Below, one piece after another: positions 1 to 10,366 of a stretch of 64,000 nucleotides of DNA. The translations under genes were made by a program, and so were the position numbers. Within the stretch, counting starts at the first letter, position 1; each line of letters starts with the position of its first letter. The notes below the pieces were generated by a model. The model was not told where the DNA came from, did not search any database, and saw nothing but the letters and a program-made list of their open reading frames with translations. The stretch comes from Hydrangea macrophylla (taxonomy: Eukaryota > Streptophyta > Magnoliopsida > Cornales > Hydrangeaceae): contig CM066998.1 in NCBI GenBank assembly GCA_033977485.1, positions 55,394,274 to 55,458,273 of the forward strand, written 5' to 3'.

Positions 1-45
1 TATAGTATATATTGCAAGTATTTGGGAGGAAGCTTGCAATCTTAC
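1..45 (-). other. start of intron 1 of the dioxygenase gene
   Basis: The intron opens with GTAAGATT on the minus strand immediately after the exon. The sequence is AT-rich and leaves the window. Confidence 0.7.
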
Positions 46-548
46 TTGCATATAGGATGCCAAATGGTGTTAGCCTTTTCTTCAGAGACATAGAAAAGGC
101 TGAGGTAATCTTTCCACTCGAGGGCCTTCTCTACATTAGGAAGAAAGCTAGTCATAAGACGAACGTTGTTGGTAGGTGAATTCTCTTTCAAATACTTCCT
201 CTTCTCTTCTGCAGACAATCCGAAAAACTTATAAGTCGCGTCCTTAACGGACTCGAGTACTTCAATAGGGATTCCATGATTGATAATCTGGAAAAAGCTC
301 CAGTTCTCTGCAGCATTGCAGATGGCCTCAGCCACTTTGGGATCGGAATCCCAATGGGACATGTCAATGACTGGAATGGACTTATCGGGCACGACATGGC
401 TCATATCGAGCCTTTCTTCAAGAGGTTGAATATATTCCTTGGGGAGGGCTTTAAGGTCCATATCTGCAAGTGCCTTAACACCATGGCCATCTACTACAAA
501 CTTTGTGACATCGGAGTTTAACAAGTCATTTGAGATTGCTGGTGCCAT
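46..548 (-). CDS. 2-oxoglutarate/Fe(II) dioxygenase, exon 1 (feruloyl-CoA 6'-hydroxylase-like), partial
   Basis: The ATG is at 548-546 and 167 codons plus two bases stay open to a donor site (CAA, then GTAAGA), so the exon ends at 46 and the rest of the gene lies beyond the left edge. The protein begins MAPAISNDLL and carries the DIOX_N (non-heme dioxygenase N-terminal) domain from about residue 57, including SIPVIDMSHW, FFQIINHGIP and FFGLSAEEKRKY. The end (EWKDYLSLFYVSEEKA) resembles F6'H1/C2'H proteins, which ortho-hydroxylate feruloyl- or p-coumaroyl-CoA on the way to scopoletin and umbelliferone in the cytosol. The iron-binding His-Asp-His triad and the 2-oxoglutarate-binding Arg-x-Ser lie downstream of this exon and are not visible, so substrate specificity is inference. 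No stops or frameshifts are present and the start is a clean ATG, so the gene is probably functional. It is the only recognisable resident host gene in the window. Confidence 0.88.
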
Positions 549-648
549 TTCAGTTTGTTAGGAGGGAAGAGAACTTAGAACTTGGGAGATGAGAGCAAGG
601 AGTTAAGGTGGTTTTCTTATTTGTGCAGTTACTTGTACCCTTTGGGCC

Positions 649-656
649 TATATATA
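649..656 (-). promoter_or_regulatory. TATA box of the dioxygenase gene
   Basis: TATATATA on the minus strand lies 101 bp upstream of the ATG. With the usual 25-35 bp from TATA to start site, this predicts a 5' leader of about 70 bases. No other good TATA lies between it and the ATG. Confidence 0.65.
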
Positions 657-1042
657 CTATTTTGAGGGCTAGCTGTATAAAATTGATCCTTAGTGAGAGT
701 GTTCTTCGAAGCTGCATTACCCACAGGGGGAATTATTTTGGGCGGTGAGGGTCTCTTTTTGACCAAGTTGCCCATCATGCAGGCTAGCTGTATACACAGC
801 TAGCTAAAAGAAACAATTTTATAGTAAGTGTGTTAGTATTACAGTCAACTCATTTATATTTATATCGTATATACATAAATATGCAACCAGCTTCTTGATG
901 ACTTGATGCAAGCAAGTAATCTAGTTGTACCATATACATTCCAAAAATTTGTCTTGGTGTGGCATTCTATGACATAATTACATTATCCTCTACAAGCTCT
1001 CCCATACTGAAATGGAAATTGTAGAATATTTTTTTATCATTG
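657..1042. other. remaining native upstream region of the dioxygenase gene
   Basis: About 390 bp of unique-looking AT-rich DNA lies between the TATA box and the first base of the Ogre-like element. GCTAGCTGTATA occurs twice, at about 670 and 784. No other gene is seen. Confidence 0.5.
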
Positions 1043-1904
1043 TGTAGACACCCCATTTTGTCGGCTATCAGATTTAGGAGACCCATAGCTCGGTGGTTCA
1101 CAATGATCGAAAAGATTCAAAAGGACTCCTGGAAGTTGGTTCTATTTCTCAAAATGCTCAAAATGACCAAAATGCCCCTGAAAGCCCAAAAGCTCCCAGA
1201 TTTGGACCAAAAGTTCGGGAAACATGCTACGTCATAACAAAAATGATAAAAAGAGTTTTTAAATAAAATCGGATGAAATCGTCAGCTCCCAGAGACCCCC
1301 GGAAGACCCGGAAGTTCTCGGAAAGTCCCCGTTGACCGGTGTGACTAAAGTTTGACCAGGTTTGACCAAGTTTGACCATGTTTGACCAAAATCGTCCAAA
1401 TTTGCCAGAATCATTCTAGATCATGTGGAAAGTGTTAAAATGAGTTTTAAAAGAAAATCGAGCGAAAACGTCAGCTCTTGGGAGCTCCGAAAAGTTTCCA
1501 GAATTTCCCGGGAATCCCAGGTTTGACCAGTTTGACCAAAATTTGACTTTAGAACCGGAGCACCGTAACATTTTTCAAAAATTTTCATAGATACTAGAGG
1601 TCAATAGCTTTCCAACGGTATATCGCACATAATTTCTGGATTTAAAACGAATTTATTATGAATTTCCAAAGGCAAAAAAGGCGATCAAATCGGCTTTTAT
1701 CGCGAATACCGCAAACATTTTCAAAGTGACCTATCCCCGAACCACTGTTTATGTAAAGTAGACTCCATTACCTTTCCAACGGTATATCACAACCTCAATT
1801 TGGAGTTCGTATGCATTTTCTGTGAATTTCGAACGAAATAGGGCCTTTTCGCGAATACTGGAACCTCTGGGGGCCTAAACAGCATTATCTGGACGAAGAA
1901 AGAG

Positions 1905-1946
1905 CAGTGCCGCCGCGGGCACTGGCCCACTGCCGCTACGGCACTC
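1905..1946 (+). repeat. GC-rich palindromic word pair in the U3 of the Ogre 5' LTR
   Basis: CAGTGCCGCCGCGGGCACTG at 1905-1924 matches its own reverse complement at 18 of 20 positions. A relative starts at 1928. The pair stands out from AT-rich surroundings and lies about 155 bp upstream of the TATA box. The 3' LTR carries three words at the same place. Confidence 0.6.
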
Positions 1947-2100
1947 TCTCCCAGAACAGTCCACTTTTGTAATTTCTTTTAGGGGTCCAATTTGATATAT
2001 TAGAAATCAAAATGACGTAGTTTTGGTTCCCAGCTTATTTTGGACCAATGGGAGACCATTTTAAACTTTTTAAAACTCTATTTACCACCCCTCATTTGCC

Positions 2101-2108
2101 TATAAAAG
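2101..2108 (+). promoter_or_regulatory. TATA box of the Ogre 5' LTR
   Basis: TATAAAAG follows CCTCATTTGCC and is followed by purine-rich leader sequence (GAGAGAGAAAGAGAAAAAG) about 85 bp downstream. The 3' LTR has it at 33351-33358. It probably sets the U3/R border. An AAGGTGAGT at about 2231 looks like a splice donor within the leader, but no acceptor was assigned. Confidence 0.6.
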
Positions 2109-3937
2109 AAGTCATTTACTTCCATTTAGAGGAGAGACATGGAAGCTTAGAGAGAGCTTAGGAAGAAACTCTAGAGAAATCTAGAGAGAGAAAGAGAAAA
2201 AGTCTTCTTCTTCTTCCATTTTTTCCAATCAAGGTGAGTTTTAATCTTATTTTCTTCCATTACCTCTCATATACTCCACATTCAAATCATCTCCAACCAC
2301 CATTCTTGAGTATCTATGAGATAGGAAGCTACTTCCATGTCCAAATGTCAACACATATGAGTAAAACACCAAGCTATAAATCCAATATCTCAATGAATAT
2401 CAACTATTGATTGCTATTTGAATGTTTGTTTATTTTGATGTTCATCTCTCTCTTAACCTCATTTCTTTTGACTTTTCTTTGATTATTTAGTTGTTCATCA
2501 TCATCTAGATGACATGTTGTGTGAGAGAGTGAATCCTTATGGATAGTAGCTCTTGACCTCAAAGACATGTTTGATGGATGATGATTCTACCTTCAATACA
2601 TTCATATGTATTCTTGAAGTCATATTCTCAAACAAAACTATGTTTGTGCAAATAATGTTGGGAGTTCTTTGATGATTCAAGTTTGGATGAGGTTTTAAGT
2701 GGTCACATGGTCATCTCAAGAGTTTAAGTTCATGCTTTGAACATCTATTTCAAAACCCCCATTCAAGAACTCAAACTCTATTTCAAAACCCAAATCCATT
2801 TTCTTCAAGAATAATCCAAAACAGTGAGCTGTTCAGATTCAAAGATTTGATTTGAATTAAATACTTGAGTTATGATGATGAAACCAATTGGAAAATCTTC
2901 TTACGACATCAGTTTGTCTCCAATATTTCCCATCAATTATAGAGATATGAAAGTATTATTTTCAGATTTAAGAAGTTCATATTCATAATCTGCCTCTGTT
3001 CTCACAGAATATTTACCTGACTTCTTGCACTTATTCTGGATGTTTCCGTCATTGTACATATACCTTTCTATTTTTTTTTATGAAACATGGGTGTCTTAGG
3101 AAACGTTTGGTATATAATGGGTTATCATAAACCATTTCTTTGATTTAGGAAAAATCATACAAAATTAGTCAACAGTGTAGCTTTTGTTTCTGAGTCATGT
3201 GTACATTCTGATTTATTTCTTTTAATCTGTGATAGCTATTGAGGTTTGGCTTTTTGGGTTATTTTCTAGACACAATAAGTATGATCTCTGATTTTTCCCA
3301 CATTTGTCTAGGCATGTTTGACCTCCCATTATGATGTTCTAAAGTAATGCATACAGTTTGTCCACTATTCACAGCATGTCATTTTTTTTTACTTTCACAA
3401 TTTGATGCAACACTCTCTTGTATCTTGTCACACCCGTTCCAGAAATTTACGTTTTTCAGAATGTATCATTTGATATTTTGAAATATTAATGTTTATTAAT
3501 ATTGAGTTGAGGTTGACTGTGGGTCAACGGTGAAGTGTCAGTAAGGACACGAAGAAATTGGTAATTGAGATTTTCATTGGCACGAGTAAATGACATTTAT
3601 ATGATTTAAATGTTATTTGACTTATCTGGTATTCTATGAATAGTGAATTATACCTGTGTAGTATAATTTCTGATAGTTTCGATATTGTTATATCATTTTG
3701 AGAACTGTAGTGAGAACGTGAGTGATACGTTAATTAAAAAGGTAGGTTGTGTAGAGATTCCACAGAATATAGTTTTCGGACGTTATTTTCGGACCCAAAC
3801 GAAACCTAGTCGAAAACTTTTGGAATTTATAATTTTCACTCGTAAAGGCATAAAATGGACGTGTGCGAAGTTTCATGGATTAATTAGTGGTTTGAGAAAC
3901 TTGCGGGGAGGTAAACATAATTCCCCGAAAGTTTGCC

Positions 3938-3945
3938 TATATATA
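3938..3945 (+). promoter_or_regulatory. TATA box of the Tekay-like 5' LTR
   Basis: TATATATA in GTTTGCC-TATATATA-GG, followed 45 bp on by a GA-rich leader. The same box is at 10879-10886 in the 3' LTR. Confidence 0.6.
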
Positions 3946-5059
3946 GGTGAGGATGAGATTTCATTCTCATCCAAACACTCACAAATATCTAGAGAGAGGA
4001 GAGAGAAAAGGAGATTAAGCCAACGGGCTTTGCGACGACATACGACGACCGTTCGACCGTCAGATTTTCTCCAGATTTTAGATTTGAACTCATGGAGGTA
4101 AGATCTACATTTTGATACCACTTAGGTCGTGTTTGGCCAATTTTTGTAAAAATATTAATTCTGGACTTTTGGGAAAAATCAGGTAAAACTTGTAGGAATC
4201 GCGTATAAATTGAAATCCGACGATTATTTAGCCCCTTAGACGATCCTTCAAAGTTTGAAGAGATTCGCACGAGGTATGAATTCTAGATCTATGAAATATA
4301 TGGATTTTCATGTTTTGGACATCACTTTTGATATTCTTGGATCCGGACGAAATTCATGTATTAATTAGGCCCGTTAATTATGCACATGAAATTATGATAA
4401 AAGCACGTATAAATGTCTATGTGAGCATGTTATGTGTCTACTTGGGTCAAAGGGGAGTTTGGTGCAAATTCATCCGGAGTAAGCTCCTCGAACCTTGTGG
4501 ATTGTGATCTTGTTGGAATTGGAAATTTTGGTTGTGTCTGGATTGGAGGTGGGCCCAACCAGTACACGGTACCTGGTATGGAGGAAGGCCCAACCAGTGT
4601 ACGAGATGCGTGGGAGAGGTGGGACTTCTACGGCATCAGCCGGATGAATGCGTACCACTCACCCTAGAGACTATTTCTATGTGTTTTAGATGCTTAAACC
4701 ATGAATTGTCATATAAGCATATATTTAGAATTGTACGCTCAGCATATAGCTGAGCAGTGGAGATGTACTCCATTGCAGGTAAGAAGAAAGACACGAAGAA
4801 GCGCGATGAGTGAGGCCGATGAACGCCGGGGAAATCACACTTGTATATGTTTTTGTTTTAAGTCCTAAAACTTGTGTAATAATTGGGATTTGTAACATGA
4901 TGTAATATAAACATGGATTAGTTTCGCAGTATTGTAATCTTGTAATTGAACGTCTGTAATTGTGTTTTAATATGTTGAAAATCAGTTATGGTTGTTATTG
5001 TTGTTGGTATTGAGAAGCATGAGTTGTTAGTTTTCAACACAGGGCTGCCAGCAGGGGAG

Positions 5060-5382
5060 CAGTCGACTGGACCCAAGGTCAGTCGACTGGATCTCGTGTG
5101 TTTGAGACACTGAAAGTGAATAGTAAGAGAAGCAGTCGACTGGACCCCTTTGTCAGTCGACTGAACACTGTAGATTTTTGGCTACTGCTTCTATTAATGG
5201 AAAAGCAGTCGACTGAGTCCCTATATCAGTTGACTGGACCCCTTTTTAGTAAGTTGGATTTTGGGTTCTGCTTAACCCAGTCGACTGAGCAGTCGACTGG
5301 ACCTCTGTTGAGGGTTTAGGGTTTTAGTTTCTGCCAGGCACAGTCGACTGGACCCTAGTACAGTCGACTGGGCAGTCGACTG
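5060..5382 (+). repeat. cluster of eleven CAGTCGACTG palindromes (5' LTR)
   Basis: Words start at 5060, 5080, 5133, 5154, 5206, 5227, 5278, 5290, 5341, 5361 and 5373. Ten are the perfect 10-bp palindrome CAGTCGACTG and the one at 5227 is CAGTTGACTG. Pairs 20-21 bp apart recur every 72-73 bp over the first four blocks. Most words are followed by GACCC, GAACC or GAGTCC. The gaps are 20, 53, 21, 52, 21, 51, 12, 51, 20 and 12 bp. Confidence 0.9.
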
Positions 5383-5618
5383 AACCTCTGTATTTTGGAA
5401 TGGACTCTTGTGAACACTTTTGATTGAACAAAACTTTTTGTAACTCTGATTTCAATGGATTTTTACAACTCAGAGGGGAATGTTTCCTAAGTTTTAAATT
5501 ATCCAGGGTTGTTTTAAAGTTCTTTCCGCTGCATATAATTATATTGTTGTTGGTTGAGCCTTGGTGGCGTGCCACGTGTCCTAATTCCACGCGTAGTGGG
5601 ATGGGTCGTGACATTTAT

Positions 5619-5630
5619 TGGTATCAGAGC
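5619..5630 (+). other. primer-binding site, initiator tRNA-Met type
   Basis: TGGTATCAGAGC starts 5 bp after the LTR end and is complementary to the 3' end of plant initiator tRNA-Met. This is the usual minus-strand primer of many plant gypsy and copia elements. Confidence 0.85.
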
Positions 5631-5816
5631 TATAGGTAACAAAACTTTGGGAACGTTCGACGACGAGTGGAGTGTTGAGTGAATTTCCACATGTTATCAA
5701 TTGCATCCATACATATTAGAGATGTTTGATGCATATGGATGTTGGTTCACATACATGATATTGTTATTGTTGTACATGCATAGCGTTTATGCATTGAGAA
5801 CTACAGGATTGTAATC

Positions 5817-6890
5817 ATGGATGACCGAGAGTTATCACCCCATACCCGACGAATGAATGAAATGGCAGCAATGATGGGGAATATGGGGGAAATGATAAGG
5901 GATATAGCGGAGCGACTGCCTCCCACACCCCACATCGAAGTGGAACCGATAACTATAGTACATGCACCAGAAAATAGGGGTATGAGACCAATATCTGAAC
6001 AGTTTACTCGAAAGAAACCGATGGAATTTCATGGAACACCCGATACGACGTTAGCAGAACATTGGGTAATGGGTATGGAGTGAATTTTTTGATCTATTCC
6101 GATGACAGATAGGGAGAAGATTGAGAACGCAAGTGATGTATTGAGAGGTGAAGCTCAGAACTGGTGGGTAAACGTGTTAGATCAAGGGGCACCGATTACT
6201 TGGGAAGGGTTTAAGGCAGAATTCAATCGCCGATTCTTTCCGCGAGCCGCCTACAATGCAAAGAAGCGAGAATTTGATAACCTGAAGCAGGGAGATATGA
6301 CTGTGACTGAATATACTTCTAAGTATAACGCTTTGTTGAGATTTGGAAAGGGTTCTGTGCCCGAAGAGGAAGATAGGGCAAGAAAGTTCGAAGAGGGTTT
6401 AAGGGATAATATCCGGTTGAGAGTAGAGACCTACGAGCATTCTACTGTTGCAGCGGTACAACAGACGGCGCTTGTAGCCGAAAGTGGAATAGAGAGATCG
6501 AGACAAAATCACCAAGGAAAGCGAAGTCATGAGGGTGGTGACCGAAGTCAGGGTGGATCTTTTAAGAAGTCATTTTCACGAGGCTCTAGTTCTGGTTTTA
6601 ATGATTCCAGGAGAATACCCAGTAACATACGGTTGTGTTCACTTTGCAACCGACCACACACCGGTCGATGTTTTCTGGCCAATTTTCAGAACAGATCTAT
6701 AGGGGGAAATAGTGTGAGTTCTACGATCTACCCGCAACTCAAGTGCTTTGATTGTGGTACTTTGGGACACCGAGCGAAGGATTGCCCAAAGAAGCGTTCT
6801 CAACAAGGGGCAAGTTCTATGGCTTCTAGTGGTTCGAAGCCTAAGCAGTCTAGTGACGGAGGACGAAGAACAGAGCAACGTCAGGGAAGA
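5817..6890 (+). pseudogene. gag of the Tekay-like element, two in-frame stops
   Basis: The frame opens with MDDRELSPHTRR at 5817 and continues, after TGA codons at 6081-6083 and 6090-6092, into the capsid-like segment (REKIENASDVLRGEAQNWW). It ends in a zinc knuckle, CFDCGTLGHRAKDC (6744-6785, CX2CX4HX4C), preceded by a second Cys/His patch near 6630 and a Ser/Gly/Lys-rich stretch. Gag packages element RNA into virus-like particles in the cytoplasm. The two stops remove the link between the N-terminus and the capsid body, so full-length Gag cannot be made without readthrough. Confidence 0.88.
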
Positions 6891-7265
6891 TCATTCCAGA
6901 TGAACCCTGGAGACGTGGCTGCTACTGATACAGTGGTCTCAGGTATGGTGCTTGTATGTTCGCACTTAGCACGCATACTTGTTGACTCGGGATCTACGCA
7001 TTCATTTGTATCGCATGCTTTTGTTGAACATTTGAATGTTAAGTCGGCACCGTTAGGATATGAATTGTCTATTGCTGTGCCACTTAGTAAATCGATAACG
7101 ACGTCTACTGTATATAAGAACTGTGAGATCAAGCTAGGTGAGAAGTTGATGACTGTAGACCTTATACCGATTGTAGTGAACCATTTCGATGTGATACTAG
7201 GAATGGATTGGTTAGCTCTTAACCAAGCCACAAAAGACTGTGAATGGAAAGAGGTTAATTTTTGA
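6891..7265 (+). pseudogene. retropepsin (aspartic protease) of the Tekay-like element
   Basis: In the same frame as gag. The catalytic Asp is in ILVDSGSTHSF (GAC at 6984-6986), and the downstream flap and helix region includes VILGMDWLALN. It would cleave Gag-Pol. The frame ends at TGA 7263-7265, just after the protease, where the polyprotein should run on into reverse transcriptase; the same frame reopens at 7272. Confidence 0.85.
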
Positions 7266-7271
7266 TCACCG

Positions 7272-8800
7272 ATGCATGGGAACTTTTGCTTTCAAGGGAG
7301 TGGGGTTACACCTCCGCCGTACTTGGTTTCAGCTATTCGAGCGGGAAAGTTGTTGAGAAAGGGGTGTCATGGATTCCTATGTTCAGTGACTAATGTCTCA
7401 GCGACCGAATCTATAGTAGAGGATATTCTGATAGTGCGAGAATATTCAGATGTATTTCCCGATGACCTACCAGATGTTCTTATTGAGAGGGAGGTAGAAT
7501 TCACTATTGAGGTTATACCAGACGCAAGACCGGTATCCAAAGTACCGTATAGGATGGCACCAGTAGAACTAAGGGAACTGAAAGTTCAACTACAAGAGTT
7601 ACTTGACTTGACAAAGGTTTCATTCGACCTAGTATTTCACCGTGGGGAGCTCGAGTGTTGTTTGTAAAGAAGAAAGATGGTTCGATGAGAATGTGTGTTG
7701 ATTACCGGGAACTGAACAAGTTAACGATTAAGAATAAGTACCCATTACCCATAATTAATGACTTATTTGATCAACTTCGTGGGGCACAAGTGTTCTCCAA
7801 GATAGACCTGAGATCGGGTTATCATCAGTTGAAAGTAAAGGCCGAAGATGTTGAGAAAACAGCTTTCAGAACACGTTATGGACACTATGAGTTCTTAGTT
7901 ATGCCATTTGGAGTTACCAATGCACCAGCTGCGTTCATGGATCTTATGAATCGAGTATTCAAAGATTATTTGGATGACTTTGTGATTATATTCATCGACG
8001 ATATCCTTGTATATTCGCCGAGTGAGATAGAACACGAGAATCACTTGAGGTTGATACTTCAGAGACTGCGGGAAAAGCAGTTATTCGGAAAATTCAAGAA
8101 ATGTGAATTTTGGTTACCTAGCATTACTTTTCTTGGTCACGTGATTGATAAGAATGGAGTATCAGTTGATCCTTACAAAGTAGAAGCTGTATCTAATTGG
8201 CAGAGGCCGACATCCGTATCTGAAATTCAAAGTTTCTTGGGATTAGCGGGATACTACCGCCGTTTTATTGAACATTTCTCAAAGATTTCATTGCCAATGA
8301 CAAAGTTAATGAGAAAGGGTGTTACATTTGAATGGAGTCGGGAATCTGAAGACAGTTTCCAAGAATTGAAAGCACGACTGACGAGAGCACCTATTCTGAC
8401 AATACCATCCGGAACCGAGGGGTTTGTGATCTATAGTGATGCATCGCATCAAGGGTTGGGATGCGTGTTGATGCAAGGTGGTAAAGTAATTGCTTATGCT
8501 TCTAGGCAATTGAAGACACATGAGGTTAACTATCCTACCCATGATCTTGAATTAGTCGCGGTAATTCATGCTTTAAAAATTTGGAGACATTACTTGTACG
8601 GAGAAAAGTGTGAGATATTCACGGACCACAAGAGTTTAAAATATATTTTCACCCAACGGGATTTGAATATGAGATAGCGAAGATGGTTGGAGTTGAGGAA
8701 GGATTATGATATTTCGATAGAGTACCATCCGGGAAAGGCGAATGTAGTAGCCGATGCATTAAGCCGGAAGACGCCGAGGAATTTAGCCGATGAGCTAACA
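7272..8800 (+). pseudogene. reverse transcriptase and RNase H of the Tekay-like element
   Basis: The linker and N-terminal palm (REYSDVFPDDLP, PVSKVPYRMAP) read from 7272 in the gag frame. A tandem duplication of TTGAC at 7603-7612 then shifts the frame, and the rest reads in the next frame from about 7613. The catalytic motif FIDDIL is at 7991 onward. RNase H follows, with [10 protein letters not shown] near 8432 and [10 protein letters not shown] near 8623. A TAG at 8675-8677 interrupts RNase H; codons resume with the tail SIEYHPGKANVVADALSR. These enzymes copy element RNA into DNA. The frameshift and stop make the pol inactive. Confidence 0.9.
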
Positions 8801-9700
8801 CAACAAAAAGAATTGGTAAAAGAGATGGAACGCTTAGAGTTGGATGTAATTCCAGAGACTAGTGGTAGTTTACTGATGGCGATCATTGCACACCCAGATA
8901 TTATCGACGAGATCAAGAAGGAACAATTTAACGATGTCTATTTGTGCAAAATGAGAGATGAGATACCTTTGGGAAAACGACCTGGTTTGGCATTAGAACA
9001 GGGAATTCTGAAGTTGGAGAACCGATTATGTGTACCAAATGTGAAAGACCTGAAAGAACGACTTTTGGAGGAAGCTCATAGTACAAAATATTCAGTACAC
9101 CCGGGAAGTAATAAGATGTACAGAAACTTGAGAGAAAACTTCTGGTGGAAGGGTATGAAACGCGAAGTTGCTAAATACGTTTCTGAATGTTCGGCATGTC
9201 AGCAAGTCAAAAGCAGAGAGACAAGTACCCGCGGGGTTACTACAACCTTTGCCAGTGTCGGAATGGAAGTGGGACGAGATCACGATGGATTTTGTTTTAG
9301 GATTTCCACAATCAATCAATAAGAATGATAAGATTTGGGTTATAGTTGACCGATTAACCAAGTCAGCTCATTTTCTACTGATCAAAACGACTAAACCATC
9401 CAAATTGGCAGAATTGTATGTGAAAGAGATTGTAAGACTACATGGAGTACCAGCTGTGATTATATCCGATCGTGATAGTAGTTTTACGTCAAGATTTTGG
9501 GGAAGTTTACAGAAAGCTATGGGTACTAAATTGAGTTTCAGTATCGCATTTCATCCTCAGACCGATGGACAGACAGAGCGTATGATTCAGACCTTAGAAG
9601 ATATGTTGAGATTGTGTGTATTAGACTTTGGTAATGATTGGGAGCACCATTTGCCATTAATTGAATTTGCTTATAACAACGGATTTTAGTCGAGTATTGG
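8801..9700 (+). pseudogene. integrase (zinc-binding and catalytic domains) of the Tekay-like element
   Basis: The HHCC zinc-binding region spans about 9080-9205 (HPGSNKMYRNL ... CSACQQ). A one-base change in the A-run at 9209-9212 shifts the frame. The rve core then follows: [11 protein letters not shown] (first Asp, near 9285), [10 protein letters not shown] (second Asp, near 9470) and [13 protein letters not shown] (Glu, near 9572). A TAG at 9687-9689 falls just before the GMAPYEALYG motif. All three acidic residues of the DDE triad survive, but the chain is broken twice. Confidence 0.88.
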
Positions 9701-10325
9701 AATGGCACCGTATGAAGCTCTGTATGGCCATAAGTGTCGATCACCGGTTTGTTGGACCGAGGTTGGAGAAAGGAAGTTGTTAGGACCTGAGTTAATACAG
9801 GTGACTACTGAGAAAGTGAAGTTGATTCAAGAGCGACTCAAGGTAGCTCAGAGCCGATATAAGAGTTATGCAGACTCTAAACGACGACCGATGAATTTTG
9901 AAGTTGGAGATTTTGTATACTTGAGGACATCGCCTTCTAAAGGCATTGTACGATTTGGAAAGAGGGGAAAGCTCAATCCGAGATTCATAGGACCTTTTGA
10001 GATCCTAGAGAGGGTTGGTCCAGTAGCTTACCGATTGGCATTGTCGCCAAAGTTGGAATATGTGCACATTGTGTTTCACGTATCTATGTTGAGACGTTGT
10101 ATGACCGATACGAGTAAGATCATTGTGCCTGAACCACTACAGATTCAGGGAGACTTGACTTATGTGGAACAACCGGTCGAGATTCTAGATCGAAAAGAAC
10201 AAGTTTTGAGAACCAAGACTATTCCAATGGTGAAAGTGCTATGGCGTAGTCACACTATTGAAGAGGCTACGTAGGAAAATGAGGAAGACATGAGGAATGA
10301 GTATCCATACTTATTCGACGCATGA
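9701..10325 (+). pseudogene. integrase C-terminal domain, chromodomain-type tail
   Basis: The frame restarts at GMAPYEALYG and shows VGDFVYLRTSP, FIGPFEILERVGPVAYRLALSP and VFHVSMLRRC, the GPY/F region. It then has VLWRSHTIEEAT, typical of Del/Tekay chromoviruses, whose tails direct insertion to heterochromatin. A TAG at 10272-10274 stands where this motif normally has Trp, 16 codons before the likely natural stop TGA at 10323-10325. The truncation probably removes the last residues only. Confidence 0.82.
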
Positions 10326-10350
10326 GGTAAAGTTTGGGGACAAACTTCCT

Positions 10351-10366
10351 TTTTGGAGGGGAGAGT
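10351..10366 (+). other. polypurine tract of the Tekay-like element
   Basis: TTTTGGAGGGGAGAGT directly precedes the 3' LTR and would prime plus-strand synthesis. Confidence 0.8.

Larger units (their letters stand above)
3426..5613 (+). repeat. 5' LTR of the Tekay-like element
   Basis: 2188 bp, TG...CA, with the same length as the 3' copy. It has a TATA box at 3938-3945, a purine-rich leader near 3990, a direct palindrome cluster at 5060-5382, and short open frames also found in the 3' copy that are not conserved genes. Confidence 0.95.

Noticed and set aside
3685..4101. 138-codon frame in the gypsy LTR, also present in the 3' LTR (10626-11042)
   Set aside because: It crosses the TATA box and leader, has no recognised domain, and is duplicated only because LTRs are duplicated.
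5619..5630. Possible tRNA-Met gene fragment
   Set aside because: Only the 12-bp complement of the tRNA 3' end is present, at the position of a primer site.
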